In this document: positions 53,017 to 61,989 of the stretch, in pieces
How the letters are laid out: each line of letters begins with the position of its first letter
How positions within the stretch are numbered: position 1 is the first letter of the stretch
From: Microbacterium sp. 67-17
Lineage (GTDB): Bacteria > Actinomycetota > Actinomycetes > Actinomycetales > Microbacteriaceae
Length of the DNA stretch: 61,997 bases
Reading direction: 5' to 3'
Assembly (NCBI RefSeq): GCF_001898325.1
Contig: NZ_MKTR01000025.1
Span: forward strand, 1-61,997
The notes under the pieces: model-generated
Seen by the model: the letters and a program-made list of their open reading frames with translations, nothing else
What the model was told of the DNA's origin: nothing
Databases searched by the model: none
Program-made: the position numbers and the translations under genes

Positions 53017-55056
53017 CTACGGCGCACAGTCGTAGACCACGCCGGGGGCATCGGTCACCGTCTCGCACGTCGCCTCCACCCACTGTCGGATCTGCGCCGA
53101 GGTGGTCGAGGTTCCGCCGGAAGGAGTGCTTGCGCCCTGCCCTGCCATTCCGGTTCCCAGCACATACCGGAGGCTTCCGTCGGCGATGAGTGCCTGGAAC
53201 TCGTCGAGCGTGGGCACAGCGTCGTTTCCATTGAAGCCACCGATCGGCAGAACCGATCCGCCATCCGTGGCGAGGATGATGCCGGCGGCGCTTTGAGCTC
53301 CGAAGGTCGCGACGAGGTAGTCGGTGTCACCCTGGTTCTCCTGCAGCCAGGCGACGAGGTCACTGGATGCCGCGCCACCTCGACCAGTCGAGCTTCCCGA
53401 TGCGGCGCCCGTTGCTTGTCCGGATGTCGCTGGCCCCTGTCCCGCGCCAGGTCCTGATCCCTGTCCGGGAGGGTTGCCTCCCTGTCCTGGTGCACCGCCC
53501 TGCGCCGGTGCGCCCCCCTGACCCGGCCCGCCGCCCTGCCCGCCGGGGCCGACGCCGTTCTGTTCGCCCGGGCCGCCCTGTCCGCCCGGGCCGCCCGCGC
53601 CGCCCATATCCGAAACGCCTCCGGCAACGGGGTTGATGTCGCTGGGATTTGCGATGGTCACCACCGACCAGACCGCAGGAGTGAGTACCAGCGCGATCGC
53701 CGCGACCAGCGCCGTGATCCAGCGCGGGACCGACCATCCGCTGCCACCGGTGCGCTTGTGCTCGGCGAACAGCAACACGATTGCGAGGGCGCCGATCGCC
53801 GCTTGGACCACCGAAACCACGGTGGAATAGCCGGGGTACCAGAGCGAAATCAGCACCGCTGTCACGCCGGCCATCGCGATGAGCGAGACCTGTGGCCACA
53901 GGATGCCGCGACGCCGCGCAACCCCGAACGCGAGCCCGACGAGCAATGCAGCCGGCACCGCGAGCGCGGCGGTGTAGAACTGGTGCATTCCATCGACGGC
54001 AGAGAACATTGCCGCGAAGACGACGAGCCAGGCGCCGAGGAAGACCGTGACCGGACGCGAGAAGCGCAGCATCCAGAGCGCGACCGCAGCAAAGAGCGCT
54101 GCCGGCAGAAGCCACGCGATCTGACTGGCGAGCTGTTCGGTGAACAACCGGACCGCGCTCGGATCGCCGGAAAAGGGCGGACTGAACGAGAGGTACTCGG
54201 ATGATTCGGCTGTCGCCGAGAAGCGTCCGAGCCCGTTGTAGCCGAACACCATCTCCCACGGATTGTTGCTCAGCGTGCTGCCGATGTATGGGCGGGAGTC
54301 AGCGGGAATGAGGGAGACGATGACGATCCACGTCAGGGATGTCGCGATGCTTAGCGCCCCAGCGACAGCGATGTGCCAGATGCGCCGCGCGATGGGCTGA
54401 GCGGTGACCAGATACGCCAACGCAAGTGCCGGCCACACCGCCCACGCGACGAGCATGTACATCTGAAAAGCGAGTGCAATGAACAGGCCCGTCGTGATGA
54501 GCCAGCCGAGGCTTCGCTGGGTAAGCGCGCGTGACGCGGCCCACGCGACGAGGGCGAGGCTCAGCACGAAGAACGTTTCTGGCTGATTAGAGCGTGACAC
54601 GGCGATGAGGATCGGTGTCGTGGCTGCCACCGCGCCGGCGATGAGCCCCGCCGTGGGTGATACGACTCGTCGCCCGGTGAACGCCACGACGACAACCGTC
54701 GCTACGGCGGCCAGCGCATTGGGCAGGACTACCGTCCACGTCGAGTACCCGAGGGCCGCGACGAAGAGCGCCGGTACCCAGAACGAACCGGGAATCTTGT
54801 CAAGAGTGACTGTGCCGGCCGGATCGAACGCGCCGAAGAAGAAGTTTGCCGGATTCTGAGCCATCGAGACCGCGATGGCAGCGTAGTACTGCGATTCGGA
54901 TGCCGAATCGATCGCCCAGATCGTGAGCAGCGCGGTTGCAAGGGCGAGCCCTGCGACACCGATCGCGAAACCGGACGCGCGGGGCTTGCGCAGAGGGCGG
55001 CTGGGTTCGGTCGCGGCGGCTGGTGCCGGTGGCAGGGGGTGCGCGTCGATGACCAT
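53017..55056 (-). CDS. ArnT/GT39-type membrane glycosyltransferase
   Basis: The 679-residue protein has about 10-12 membrane helices and the GT39/GT83-like loop NPANFFFGAFDPAGTVTLDK near residue 70, with the Asp pair of polyprenyl-sugar transferases. After the last helix there is a long Gly/Gln/Pro-rich low-complexity tail of about 90 residues (GGPGQGG-type repeats), then an extracellular globular domain with a Cys near the end (YDCAP). The substrate is probably a polyprenyl-phosphate sugar. ATG at 55056; the upstream frame reads antisense. The gap 55057-55174 shows no gene. Confidence 0.82.
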   Translation of the reverse strand: MVIDAHPLPPAPAAATEPSRPLRKPRASGFAIGVAGLALATALLTIWAIDSASESQYYAAIAVSMAQNPANFFFGAFDPAGTVTLDKIPGSFWVPALFVAALGYSTWTVVLPNALAAVATVVVVAFTGRRVVSPTAGLIAGAVAATTPILIAVSRSNQPETFFVLSLALVAWAASRALTQRSLGWLITTGLFIALAFQMYMLVAWAVWPALALAYLVTAQPIARRIWHIAVAGALSIATSLTWIVIVSLIPADSRPYIGSTLSNNPWEMVFGYNGLGRFSATAESSEYLSFSPPFSGDPSAVRLFTEQLASQIAWLLPAALFAAVALWMLRFSRPVTVFLGAWLVVFAAMFSAVDGMHQFYTAALAVPAALLVGLAFGVARRRGILWPQVSLIAMAGVTAVLISLWYPGYSTVVSVVQAAIGALAIVLLFAEHKRTGGSGWSVPRWITALVAAIALVLTPAVWSVVTIANPSDINPVAGGVSDMGGAGGPGGQGGPGEQNGVGPGGQGGGPGQGGAPAQGGAPGQGGNPPGQGSGPGAGQGPATSGQATGAASGSSTGRGGAASSDLVAWLQENQGDTDYLVATFGAQSAAGIILATDGGSVLPIGGFNGNDAVPTLDEFQALIADGSLRYVLGTGMAGQGASTPSGGTSTTSAQIRQWVEATCETVTDAPGVVYDCAP

Positions 55057-55174
55057 GCCCCGACGGTAGGGATCGCCGTGAGGTGCGACCTTTCGGAACC
55101 CTATGCGGATTCTATGTGTGGCAGACGATGCGCCACGATCGCCGGGGAGCGAGAGGTGACTGAGAGAGGGTTCC

Positions 55175-55813
55175 TCAAATGTCGACCGAGGCTCCGGCAT
55201 CCAGATCGAGGAACTCGCCGCCACCCTGCTCCGTCGCCCATCGCAGCCGCTGACGCCCCATTGTTCGTCCGATGACCGAGAGGGTCATGTCGTGAGTGCC
55301 GAAGCACATTCGTGGAGCGACGGCGAGGACGAAGTCCATGGCCTCTCCGATCTTCAACCACGGTGCGCCGACCGGGGCTGCCAGGAGCTTCACGTCCCGT
55401 CCTTCCGGCACGTCGTACGAGTCGCCCGGGTAGTAGAGACGGTCATTCACCAGCACGCCGACGTTGTCGACGACGGGCATCGATTCGTGGATGACGGCAT
55501 GGCGTCCGCCGAAGAACTCGAGCTCAAACGGGCCCACCGTCATCCTGTCGCCGGGCGATACGACCGTGACATCGAACCCGGCGGCGGCATCGGCCAGCCC
55601 CTGCGGGCCGATGATCTGCGCCTTCGGGGCGTTGCTGAGGATGCGGCGCAGGTGCTCCGGGGTCCAGTGGTCGGGATGCTCATGCGTGAGAACGATGGCC
55701 ACGACATCACCGTCATCCGGGAGGGGATCGGTGAACGATCCCGGGTCGACGACCAGCGTCTTGCCGGAGTCGCGGATCGTGAGGGCAGCGTGCTCGTGCT
55801 TCGTGACTCGCAT
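55175..55813 (-). CDS. Metallo-beta-lactamase-fold hydrolase, UPF0173/UlaG-like
   Basis: The 212-residue protein has the MBL motif LTHEHPDHWTPEHL (residues about 61-74), preceded by KTLVVDPGSF, and later GGRHAVIH and YYPGDSYDVPEG for the metal ligands. This is the UlaG/UPF0173-type metal-dependent hydrolase class. It is soluble. ATG at 55813 gives the normal length; the longer frame runs toward tRNA-Glu. It precedes the glycosyltransferase on the same strand with 118 bp between. Confidence 0.8.
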   Translation of the reverse strand: MRVTKHEHAALTIRDSGKTLVVDPGSFTDPLPDDGDVVAIVLTHEHPDHWTPEHLRRILSNAPKAQIIGPQGLADAAAGFDVTVVSPGDRMTVGPFELEFFGGRHAVIHESMPVVDNVGVLVNDRLYYPGDSYDVPEGRDVKLLAAPVGAPWLKIGEAMDFVLAVAPRMCFGTHDMTLSVIGRTMGRQRLRWATEQGGGEFLDLDAGASVDI

Positions 55814-55919
55814 ACCCCGAGTCAACCCTCGCGAGAGGGCTCGGGGCAACCCCGCTGCCGTGTCCGCGTCGATTTGGCCGGCCGTTCGCATGCATGGCAT
55901 AATCGAACGGTTGTCTTGC

Positions 55920-55995
55920 GGCCCCATCGTATAGCGGCCTAGTACGCCGCCCTCTCACGGCGGTAACGCGGGTTCGAATCCCGCTGGGGTCACCA
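55920..55995 (+). tRNA. tRNA-Glu (anticodon CUC)
   Basis: Acceptor GGCCCCA pairs with TGGGGTC (one G-U), with CCA at 55993-55995. The anticodon stem CCGCC/GGCGG encloses loop CTCTCAC, anticodon CTC. The T-arm GCGGG-TTCGAAT-CCCGC is intact. Length is 76 nt. The 3' part is the likely integration target of the adjacent integrase. Confidence 0.96.
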
Positions 55996-56031
55996 ACAAG
56001 AAGACCCCCGGTCAGCCGGGGGTTTTCTTGT
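55996..56031 (+). terminator. Terminator after tRNA-Glu
   Basis: CCCCCGG/CCGGGGG with loop TCAG, extended by flanking A/T pairs and followed by TTTTCTTGTT, is a good intrinsic terminator. It also faces the integrase stop. Confidence 0.85.
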
Positions 56032-56056
56032 TCCTGCCGAAAGGCTCGAACGGGCG

Positions 56057-57184
56057 CTATGCCGCTTTTGGCAACAGATTGGCAACATCTGATTGCATGG
56101 CCGCGAGGTTCAGCGCCGTGGCAACACCGTCCAGGTCGTCATCGAACAGGTCGGCGTACACGTCGAGGGTCACCGCGGCCGAGGCGTGCCCGAGCATCCG
56201 CTGGACGGCCTTCACGTTCGCGCCGGCGCTGACGGCGAGCGAGGCAGCGGTGTGCCGCAGCTCGTGCGGGGTGAGGCCCTTGATCCCGACCGCCTCGGCC
56301 GCGGTGTCGAACCAGCCGACCCGGTAGACGTGGTTGCGAAGCCAGGTGCCGGTGCGGATGCCGTAGAACACCGGGGCGTAGGCCGGGCGCCCGGCGATCT
56401 GCGCGCGGAGCAGCCCGACGAGGAACGCCGGGATCGGGATACTGCGGTGCTCGTAGTCCTTCGGCGGCTCGATGCGCTGGTAGCCCTTGTCGGCCACGAC
56501 GGTCTGCTCGACGGTGAGGCGCGGGTGCTTCGCGTCGAGGTCGAGGTCACGGATGCGGAGCCCGGACAGCTCGCCCCAGCGCAGGCCGCAGTAGGCGAGC
56601 ACGAGGACGACGAGGCCGTAGCCGTACTCGCGCCCATCCTTCATCTCGTCAATGGCCTGGGCGAGCGCGGCGACCTGATTGTGGGACAGATACCGCTTGC
56701 GGGACTTGGTGGGCTTGGGGAGTTTGAGCCGGGCGGCGGGGTTGGACGGCAGGCGCTCGTCCTCGACCGCGAATCGGAGCGAACCGGAGAGGACGTTGAC
56801 GATCTTGCGGACGGTCGCCGGGGCACCGGGGAGGGCCGAGGCCCACTCCTGCACCCGCAGGCGGGTGAGGTCGCCGATCGGGATCTTCCCCAACTCGGGG
56901 ACGATGTGCTTGGCGATGATGTTCTCGACCCGGCTGCGGGTCGTCGCCCGGAGGTCGCCGCGGGCGGCGATCCAGGTCTGGAGCCATTCGGCCACGGTCA
57001 CCCGCGCACGCGACGGGTCGAGGTAGCGGCCCTGGGCGATGTCGACCTCCGTGGTCGCCAGGAACAGCTCGGCGGCCTTCTTGGTGGTGAAGCCGCGCTT
57101 CTGCGTCTGCTTCTTGTCCGGGCGTCGGTAGAGCGCCCGGTAGCGACGGCCCTTGGCCGTGTCGTAGGACTCGATGCTTCCCAT
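56057..57184 (-). CDS. Tyrosine-recombinase integrase
   Basis: The 375-residue protein has an N-terminal arm-binding segment, a core-binding domain (about 65-150) and the catalytic domain with Arg202 (YCGLRWGELSGL), His307-x-x-Arg310 (TPHELRHTAASL), His333 (LGHASAAVT) and Tyr343 (DVYADLF). All five catalytic residues are present. It sits next to tRNA-Glu with its stop towards the tRNA. It integrates the element by site-specific recombination. Confidence 0.94.
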   Translation of the reverse strand: MGSIESYDTAKGRRYRALYRRPDKKQTQKRGFTTKKAAELFLATTEVDIAQGRYLDPSRARVTVAEWLQTWIAARGDLRATTRSRVENIIAKHIVPELGKIPIGDLTRLRVQEWASALPGAPATVRKIVNVLSGSLRFAVEDERLPSNPAARLKLPKPTKSRKRYLSHNQVAALAQAIDEMKDGREYGYGLVVLVLAYCGLRWGELSGLRIRDLDLDAKHPRLTVEQTVVADKGYQRIEPPKDYEHRSIPIPAFLVGLLRAQIAGRPAYAPVFYGIRTGTWLRNHVYRVGWFDTAAEAVGIKGLTPHELRHTAASLAVSAGANVKAVQRMLGHASAAVTLDVYADLFDDDLDGVATALNLAAMQSDVANLLPKAA

Positions 57185-57193
57185 GACTGGCTC

Positions 57194-57406
57194 CTACTGC
57201 TCCAGCCCCGCGAGGCGCTGCACGTCGATGCGGCGGTAGACGCGCTTGTGCCGGGTGAGCCGAATCGGCTCCACCGGGGCCTGGCCCTCCAGGGCGAGGG
57301 TGCGCAGGGTCGTGCGGTGGATGCCGAGCAGCGCCGCTGTCTCCTCCTCGGAGTAGAACAGGCGCTCGGGCTCCCGAGCGTCGAGGGGCGATGCGCTCTG
57401 ACCCAT
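57194..57406 (-). CDS. Excisionase-type helix-turn-helix protein
   Basis: The 70-residue protein has a MerR-like winged helix (LFYSEEETAALLGIHRTTLR) followed by YRRIDVQRLAGL, as in Xis/AlpA-like directionality factors. ATG at 57406 has AAGGAGG upstream. It lies 9 bp from integrase on the same strand. It probably helps integrase excise the element. Confidence 0.78.
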   Translation of the reverse strand: MGQSASPLDAREPERLFYSEEETAALLGIHRTTLRTLALEGQAPVEPIRLTRHKRVYRRIDVQRLAGLEQ

Positions 57407-57526
57407 CACGGCCTCCTTCGCATCTACGATCACAGCCGCGATTGCTGCTGTCGTCTTAGATTAGACCACAACACGCCAATCACAGCAAGAGTTTTAGTTG
57501 CTCGTGTCGCTCGGTACACTCGGGAT
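57407..57526. promoter_or_regulatory. Divergent AT-richer control region of the element
   Basis: This gap between xis and the plus-strand gene is clearly more A/T-rich than its surroundings. TACACT (57515-57520) lies 6 nt before the GTG start of the plus-strand gene, suggesting a leaderless mRNA. No clear repeat is seen. Confidence 0.4.
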
Positions 57527-58228
57527 GTGACCGCAGCCCCGCGCAGACCCGGCGATCAGTCCTATGACGGCCTGATCGTCTCGGCCGACCTGCCGGACGG
57601 CTGGCATCTGCCGAGCCGGTTCCCCGGCGAGCGCGACGACGACGCCAGCGCGCAGATCGACGCGATCCTGGGCTACAACGATCAGGTGACGACCGAGGCC
57701 GACCGGCAGGCGCAGCTCGACTCGGAGCAGAACGAGACGATCGACGGCCGCTGGCGCTACATCGAGCACACAGCCACGGCGACCCGCGTGTTCATCCGGC
57801 TCCAGCGCCAGCAGTTCGCCGTGCCCGAGGAGGTGCGCATCACCGGCGTCGTCTACCTCCCGTGGCGGCCGGGCGATCCCGTGTCCAGCCAAGACCTCCG
57901 CACCCTGCCGACCGCGCGCATCGAGGCGGCGATCAACGAGCGCCTGTTCGCCATGAAGCGCACGGTGACCATCACCGGCGGGAAGATCGTGCTGCCCTCC
58001 GGCCGGAAGATCAGCGAGCGGGATCTGCTCAAGCCGCTCGGGAACCCGAAGCGCACGCCCGACTTCTACGAGCTGGTCGCCCTCCAGTACGGCAAGCTCT
58101 CGGCGCAGGGGGACGCGGCGCCTGCTGTCACGATGGCGAAGATCAACGGCGTCGCCCACGCCACCGCGCAGGGCTGGCTCGTGCGCACCCGCTCGCGCGG
58201 ACTGCTCCCGCCGGGCCGCCGCGGGTAG
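57527..58228 (+). CDS. Unknown protein of the integrated element
   Basis: The 233-residue protein is soluble and acidic in its first half. Its C-terminal part ends in INGVAHATAQGWLVRTRSRG, resembling a helix-turn-helix followed by a basic tail. GTG at 57527 lies 6 nt after TACACT. It is convergent with the relaxase gene. No family is recognised. Similar single-gene placement between integrase and relaxase suggests an element regulator, but that is inference only. Confidence 0.6.
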   Translation: MTAAPRRPGDQSYDGLIVSADLPDGWHLPSRFPGERDDDASAQIDAILGYNDQVTTEADRQAQLDSEQNETIDGRWRYIEHTATATRVFIRLQRQQFAVPEEVRITGVVYLPWRPGDPVSSQDLRTLPTARIEAAINERLFAMKRTVTITGGKIVLPSGRKISERDLLKPLGNPKRTPDFYELVALQYGKLSAQGDAAPAVTMAKINGVAHATAQGWLVRTRSRGLLPPGRRG

Positions 58229-58268
58229 TCGTCGGGGGAGCGGCGCGCACTTGCCCCCGAGCGCGTCG

Positions 58269-61200
58269 CTACAGGCTCGGCCCGAAGTCGGGTCCGCTGC
58301 TCGGGCTCGGACGGTGCTGGTCGCGGGTGAAGTCGTGCAGCTCTGCGGCACGCCGCGCCAGGGCCTCGGCTGCGACGCGCTCGGCCTCGGCTCGGGCCTC
58401 GACCTGGGCTGCGGCCTCGGCGACCGGCAGGGCTTCCAGCTCCGCGAGCTGGCGTCGCAGCGCCTCGGCCTGCTGCTGGGCGCTCTCGGCCTGGCGGCGC
58501 GGGCTGCCGGTGCTGTACGGCTTGCTGAACAGCCGCGTGTGCAGCATGGCCCGCTGCCGCTCCTGCCGGTCCCCGGCACGGCGCTGCTCCTGCCGGGCCT
58601 GCGCGTGCGTGCGCATGGCGTCGGCCAGCCGCGGGTCGGCCTCGGCCTGTTGCTCGGCCGCCGCCTGCGCCCACGCCGGCGCCTGCTCCGGCGTACGCGG
58701 GATCGAGCCCCACCGCTGCCGGGTCAGGTGCTCGGCCTCGTGGCGCTGGCGCTCGGCCTCGGTCAGCGCCCGGTCGGCGCTCCGACGCCTCAGCGCCCCG
58801 GCACGGCTCCTGGCGGCGATCGCCGTCTCGTGGCGCTCCCTGACCGCGAGGACCGCGGCGGCGTCCGTGCCGGCCTGCTCGACCAGCGGCGGGACGGCCT
58901 CGGCCCGTGCCGCCTCGACCTGCTGGGCGGCGGCCTCGACCTCGGCCAGCAGCGCCTCGGCCTCGACGCGGTGCGCGGCCGACTGGCGCTCCATCGCCTC
59001 GGCCGCCTCCGCCCACCGTGCCGCCTGGCGCTCGGCCTGCTCGATGCTCTGCCGCAGTCGGGTGCGCTCGGCGTTCACGACGCGCACCGGCCCGTCCGCG
59101 ACGATGCCCGCGACGGCGGCCTGCGCCCGCTCGGTGGCCTCGCGCAGTCCGCGGTCGGCGCGGTCCCGCTCGAGCGCGGCCTGGAACTGCTCGCGCGCGT
59201 CCCCGAGGTCCGCGGCGACGACGTGCAGCCTGTTCTCCTCCTGCCCGCGGGTGAGGCCGACGTAGACGCCGGCCGCGTCGAGCGCGTCCGACAGGACGGT
59301 GTGCGACGCGGGGGCAGTCATGCCCTGGACGCCGTAGGCGGTCGCGGCGTAGGCCAGGTGCGCGTGCTCGGCGACGTACTCGGCGGGCAGATGCACGGTG
59401 CGCTGCTGCTTCCGCTGGCTCGCGGCGTCCCGCACCCACAGGCTGCCGTCGCCGCTGACGTGCTGGACGATCCAGGTCTGCCGGTTCGCCACGCCCATCT
59501 CCGAGTCGTTGCGGCGGGTCTGGATGAGGTCGCCGGCGCCGATGCTCAGGCCGTCCGCGCCGTCGATGGTGCGGGCGTCGTCGACCGCGCCCGCGCGCAC
59601 CCGGTCCTCTCGGATCAGAGTGTTCAGTTCGCGCGCCTCGTCGTTGGTCGCCGCGGTGATCGCGGCTCCGTCGATCCGCTCGGCGGCGACCGCGGCGCGC
59701 AGCGCCTCGGTGTCCTCGTGGAGCCGCACGAGTCCGAGCGCGTGGAGCCGGTCGAACAACTCGGCCGGGTCGCGGCCGGTCCGCAGGGCGAGGGTGAGCT
59801 GCGCGTAGTCGGGGTCCGCGAAGCGGTGCAGGCTCGTCAGCGAGTAGACGCGGGGGACGAGCGCGGCCGCGATGTCGAGCACCCCGCCGCGCCCCACGGC
59901 GGGGAGCTGCGCCCGGTCCCCGACGAGTGCGAGCGTCGCGCCGGCCTCGTCCGCGACGGTCAGCAGGGCGAGGGCGGTGTCCTGGTCGAGCATCCCCGCC
60001 TCGTCCACCACAACCCGCTCGGCGGCGGCCAGTCGGTTCTCCTTCGCCGGGCCGCGGTAGGTCGCGCCCGTCACCGGGTCCGTGTCGCCCACGGCCAGCC
60101 GGGTCCAGACACCATCGGCGTTCCACCGGAACCCGTGGTCGTAGACGAGTGCCGCTACCGAGTCGGTCGGCACGCCCAGCTCGGCGGCGGCGACGTCGGC
60201 GGCCTTCTTCGTCGGGGTCACCACCCGCACCGAACGACCCTCCTGTCCGGCGGCGCGGATCGCAGCACCGAGCATGGTCGTCTTGCCCGCGCCCGCCGCG
60301 CCCTCGACCACGACGAGCGGCCGGGTGGAGGCGAGCGCGGCGGCGGCGCGCGCCTGGTCCGCATCCAGCCCCGGCTCCTGCACGCGCGGGGTTGCGCCGT
60401 GCACCGGCCGGGTGGCGCGTGCAGCCAGTCGGTCGCGCAGCTCCGTCTCGACGGCCACTACGTGCAGCGTCGTGAGGTGCGCAACATGCTCCAGCCGTGG
60501 CGCATCCGGCGGCAGGATCGAGAGGCAGTCGTCCGCCGCGAGCCGGGTCGTGATGGTGATGAACTCGCGCAGCTCCTCGCGGGTGGCGCGCACACCGGCC
60601 TCGGTGACGATGTGCGCCACCTGCTCCTGCACGTCATGCACGGTCCATGCGGATGCAGCAGCCGCGCAGCGGTCGAGCGCACGGGAGGCGACCTGTTGCA
60701 CGGCCAGCTCGTCCAGCGTGCGCAGGGGTTGCACGGTGGCGCGCGGCAGGTCCGGGGTGTAGCCAGCCTCCTGCAACTCGCGCAACCAGCCGGCCTCGGA
60801 GCCGAGCACGCTGGGCTTCTTGCTCGGCCGCTCATGATCCCACGCCTTCGCGTGCAACCTGGCGCGCACCACCGGCCCCGTCTCCTGGCCGGGATGCGCG
60901 GCCTCCCACTCGGCCTCGAACTTGGCGAGGTTGCGCGCCACCTGCTGCCCGCGCTTGGACATGACCGCTTTCCACGGCACCAGCTCCGCGACCTCCCCGG
61001 TCACTGGGTCAAGGGTGAGACCGTGCGCGTCGAGCACCGCGGCGAGCTGCGGGTGCGCGGCGATGACCGCCGTGCCGAGGGCGCGGATCGCGCCCTGCTG
61101 CCGGAACAGCGCCGCGGTGTAGAGCCCGCGCCAGCGACCGGCCGCCCACACGCGCGTCCCGATCTGGAAGTGGATATGCCGGTGCGGGTCGCCCGCACGG

Positions 61201-61688
61201 GAGGTCTTGTGCGACACGGCCACGGTTTCGAGCTGCTCGATCGGCACGACCTCCTGCTTCCCGCGCGCGCCGACGCGGGTGACCGAGTGCTGGCCGAGCC
61301 AGGACCGGATCTCCGCAACCGCGTCCCGCTGGGCGGCGTCCAGGGCCTCGGACACCTCCGGGTGCAGGCCGGCGGCGACCGACAGGGACTTCGGGACGTT
61401 CACGACCATCTCCATGAACCGGGGCGACCCCCGGCCACCCTCGCCCCGCAGCCGGGGTCGGCCCATCGACTCCCCGGTGAGCGGGTTGATCCAGCCAACC
61501 CACTGGCGGTACTCCTCGGCGGTCAGCCCGAGCTCGCCGATCACTCGGCCCTCGGCGTCGACCGCCGTGAACTCGGCCAGGGCGGTCCCCGCCTCCAGGT
61601 AATACTCGTCCGCCCGCGCGCGGTCGGACTCCAGATAGCGCAGGGCATCCGAGCCTGTGCCCCGGAACGGGATCACGCCACCTTTCAT
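58269..61688 (-). CDS. MobF-type relaxase with RecD-like helicase
   Basis: The 1139-residue protein has a TrwC-type relaxase domain: Tyr29-Tyr30 near the start and the metal-binding His160 plus His169, His171 and His173 (HKTSRAGDPHRHIHF). The helicase has Walker A GAAGAGKTT (463-471), Walker B VVVDEAGMLD (Asp562, Glu563), GDRAQLPAVG and a UvrD-C2 segment. The last 300 residues are Ala/Glu/Arg-rich coiled coil. It nicks at oriT and unwinds the strand for transfer. ATG at 61688 has GGAGG upstream. Confidence 0.93.
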   Translation of the reverse strand: MKGGVIPFRGTGSDALRYLESDRARADEYYLEAGTALAEFTAVDAEGRVIGELGLTAEEYRQWVGWINPLTGESMGRPRLRGEGGRGSPRFMEMVVNVPKSLSVAAGLHPEVSEALDAAQRDAVAEIRSWLGQHSVTRVGARGKQEVVPIEQLETVAVSHKTSRAGDPHRHIHFQIGTRVWAAGRWRGLYTAALFRQQGAIRALGTAVIAAHPQLAAVLDAHGLTLDPVTGEVAELVPWKAVMSKRGQQVARNLAKFEAEWEAAHPGQETGPVVRARLHAKAWDHERPSKKPSVLGSEAGWLRELQEAGYTPDLPRATVQPLRTLDELAVQQVASRALDRCAAAASAWTVHDVQEQVAHIVTEAGVRATREELREFITITTRLAADDCLSILPPDAPRLEHVAHLTTLHVVAVETELRDRLAARATRPVHGATPRVQEPGLDADQARAAAALASTRPLVVVEGAAGAGKTTMLGAAIRAAGQEGRSVRVVTPTKKAADVAAAELGVPTDSVAALVYDHGFRWNADGVWTRLAVGDTDPVTGATYRGPAKENRLAAAERVVVDEAGMLDQDTALALLTVADEAGATLALVGDRAQLPAVGRGGVLDIAAALVPRVYSLTSLHRFADPDYAQLTLALRTGRDPAELFDRLHALGLVRLHEDTEALRAAVAAERIDGAAITAATNDEARELNTLIREDRVRAGAVDDARTIDGADGLSIGAGDLIQTRRNDSEMGVANRQTWIVQHVSGDGSLWVRDAASQRKQQRTVHLPAEYVAEHAHLAYAATAYGVQGMTAPASHTVLSDALDAAGVYVGLTRGQEENRLHVVAADLGDAREQFQAALERDRADRGLREATERAQAAVAGIVADGPVRVVNAERTRLRQSIEQAERQAARWAEAAEAMERQSAAHRVEAEALLAEVEAAAQQVEAARAEAVPPLVEQAGTDAAAVLAVRERHETAIAARSRAGALRRRSADRALTEAERQRHEAEHLTRQRWGSIPRTPEQAPAWAQAAAEQQAEADPRLADAMRTHAQARQEQRRAGDRQERQRAMLHTRLFSKPYSTGSPRRQAESAQQQAEALRRQLAELEALPVAEAAAQVEARAEAERVAAEALARRAAELHDFTRDQHRPSPSSGPDFGPSL

Positions 61689-61698
61689 GCCTTCGCCT

Positions 61699-61732
61699 CC
61701 TACCTAAGATAACAGCTACCATATCAGGTAGG
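61699..61732. promoter_or_regulatory. Inverted repeat upstream of the relaxase, putative operator or nick region
   Basis: CCTACCT (61699-61705) and AGGTAGG (61726-61732) are perfect 7-bp arms. An inner TACC/GGTA pair also occurs. The site overlaps the relaxase promoter region; it could serve regulation or be part of an oriT. Confidence 0.5.
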
Positions 61733-61746
61733 ATACGTCCATTCTT

Positions 61747-61893
61747 GTGAAGAAGTCAGAAATGAGCGAGTCCGGGGTCCGGTTGGCGGATCAGCGAACG
61801 TCAGAGGGTCAAGAGTTGGGGAGAGTGGACAGTGGTGAGGATCTCAGAGAGATGTGCCTGCATGCGGTGATAACTGCTGGGCCGCGACCTAGG
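61747..61893 (+). other. Weak open frame cut by the IS, uncertain coding value
   Basis: A GTG-started frame reads MKKSEMSESGVRLADQRTSE and continues in phase to the IS boundary at 61894. Base composition is lower in G+C than neighbours. It may be the start of a gene interrupted by the insertion, or noncoding DNA. There is no ribosome-binding site of note. Confidence 0.3.
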
Positions 61894-61931
61894 TGTAGCG
61901 ACCCGGGACGTTGTGTGCGTCGCGGGTAGGT

Positions 61932-61989
61932 GAAGACCTCCGGGACGATGTGGGTATCTGACAACTCGCATCGGTGACCGGAGGTCTTC
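61932..61989 (+). repeat. Inverted repeat that would sequester the transposase RBS
   Basis: GAAGACCTCCGG (61932-61943) and CCGGAGGTCTTC (61978-61989) are perfect 12-bp arms with a 34-bp spacer. The right arm contains CCGGAGG, the probable ribosome-binding site of the transposase GTG at 61990. Confidence 0.6.

Noticed and set aside
53367..53636. Repeat array or CRISPR-like pattern
   Set aside because: The periodic sequence is the Gly/Gln/Pro-rich codons of the glycosyltransferase, with no spaced direct repeats. No CRISPR array is seen in the window.
56093..57526. Upstream part of a 711-residue plus-strand frame
   Set aside because: It lies antisense to integrase and excisionase. Only the portion from GTG 57527 onward has coding support.
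58251..61712. 1153-residue open frame on the plus strand opposite the relaxase
   Set aside because: It mirrors the high-GC relaxase gene in antisense, has Arg/Gly/Leu-rich composition without domains, and the relaxase itself has full catalytic motifs.
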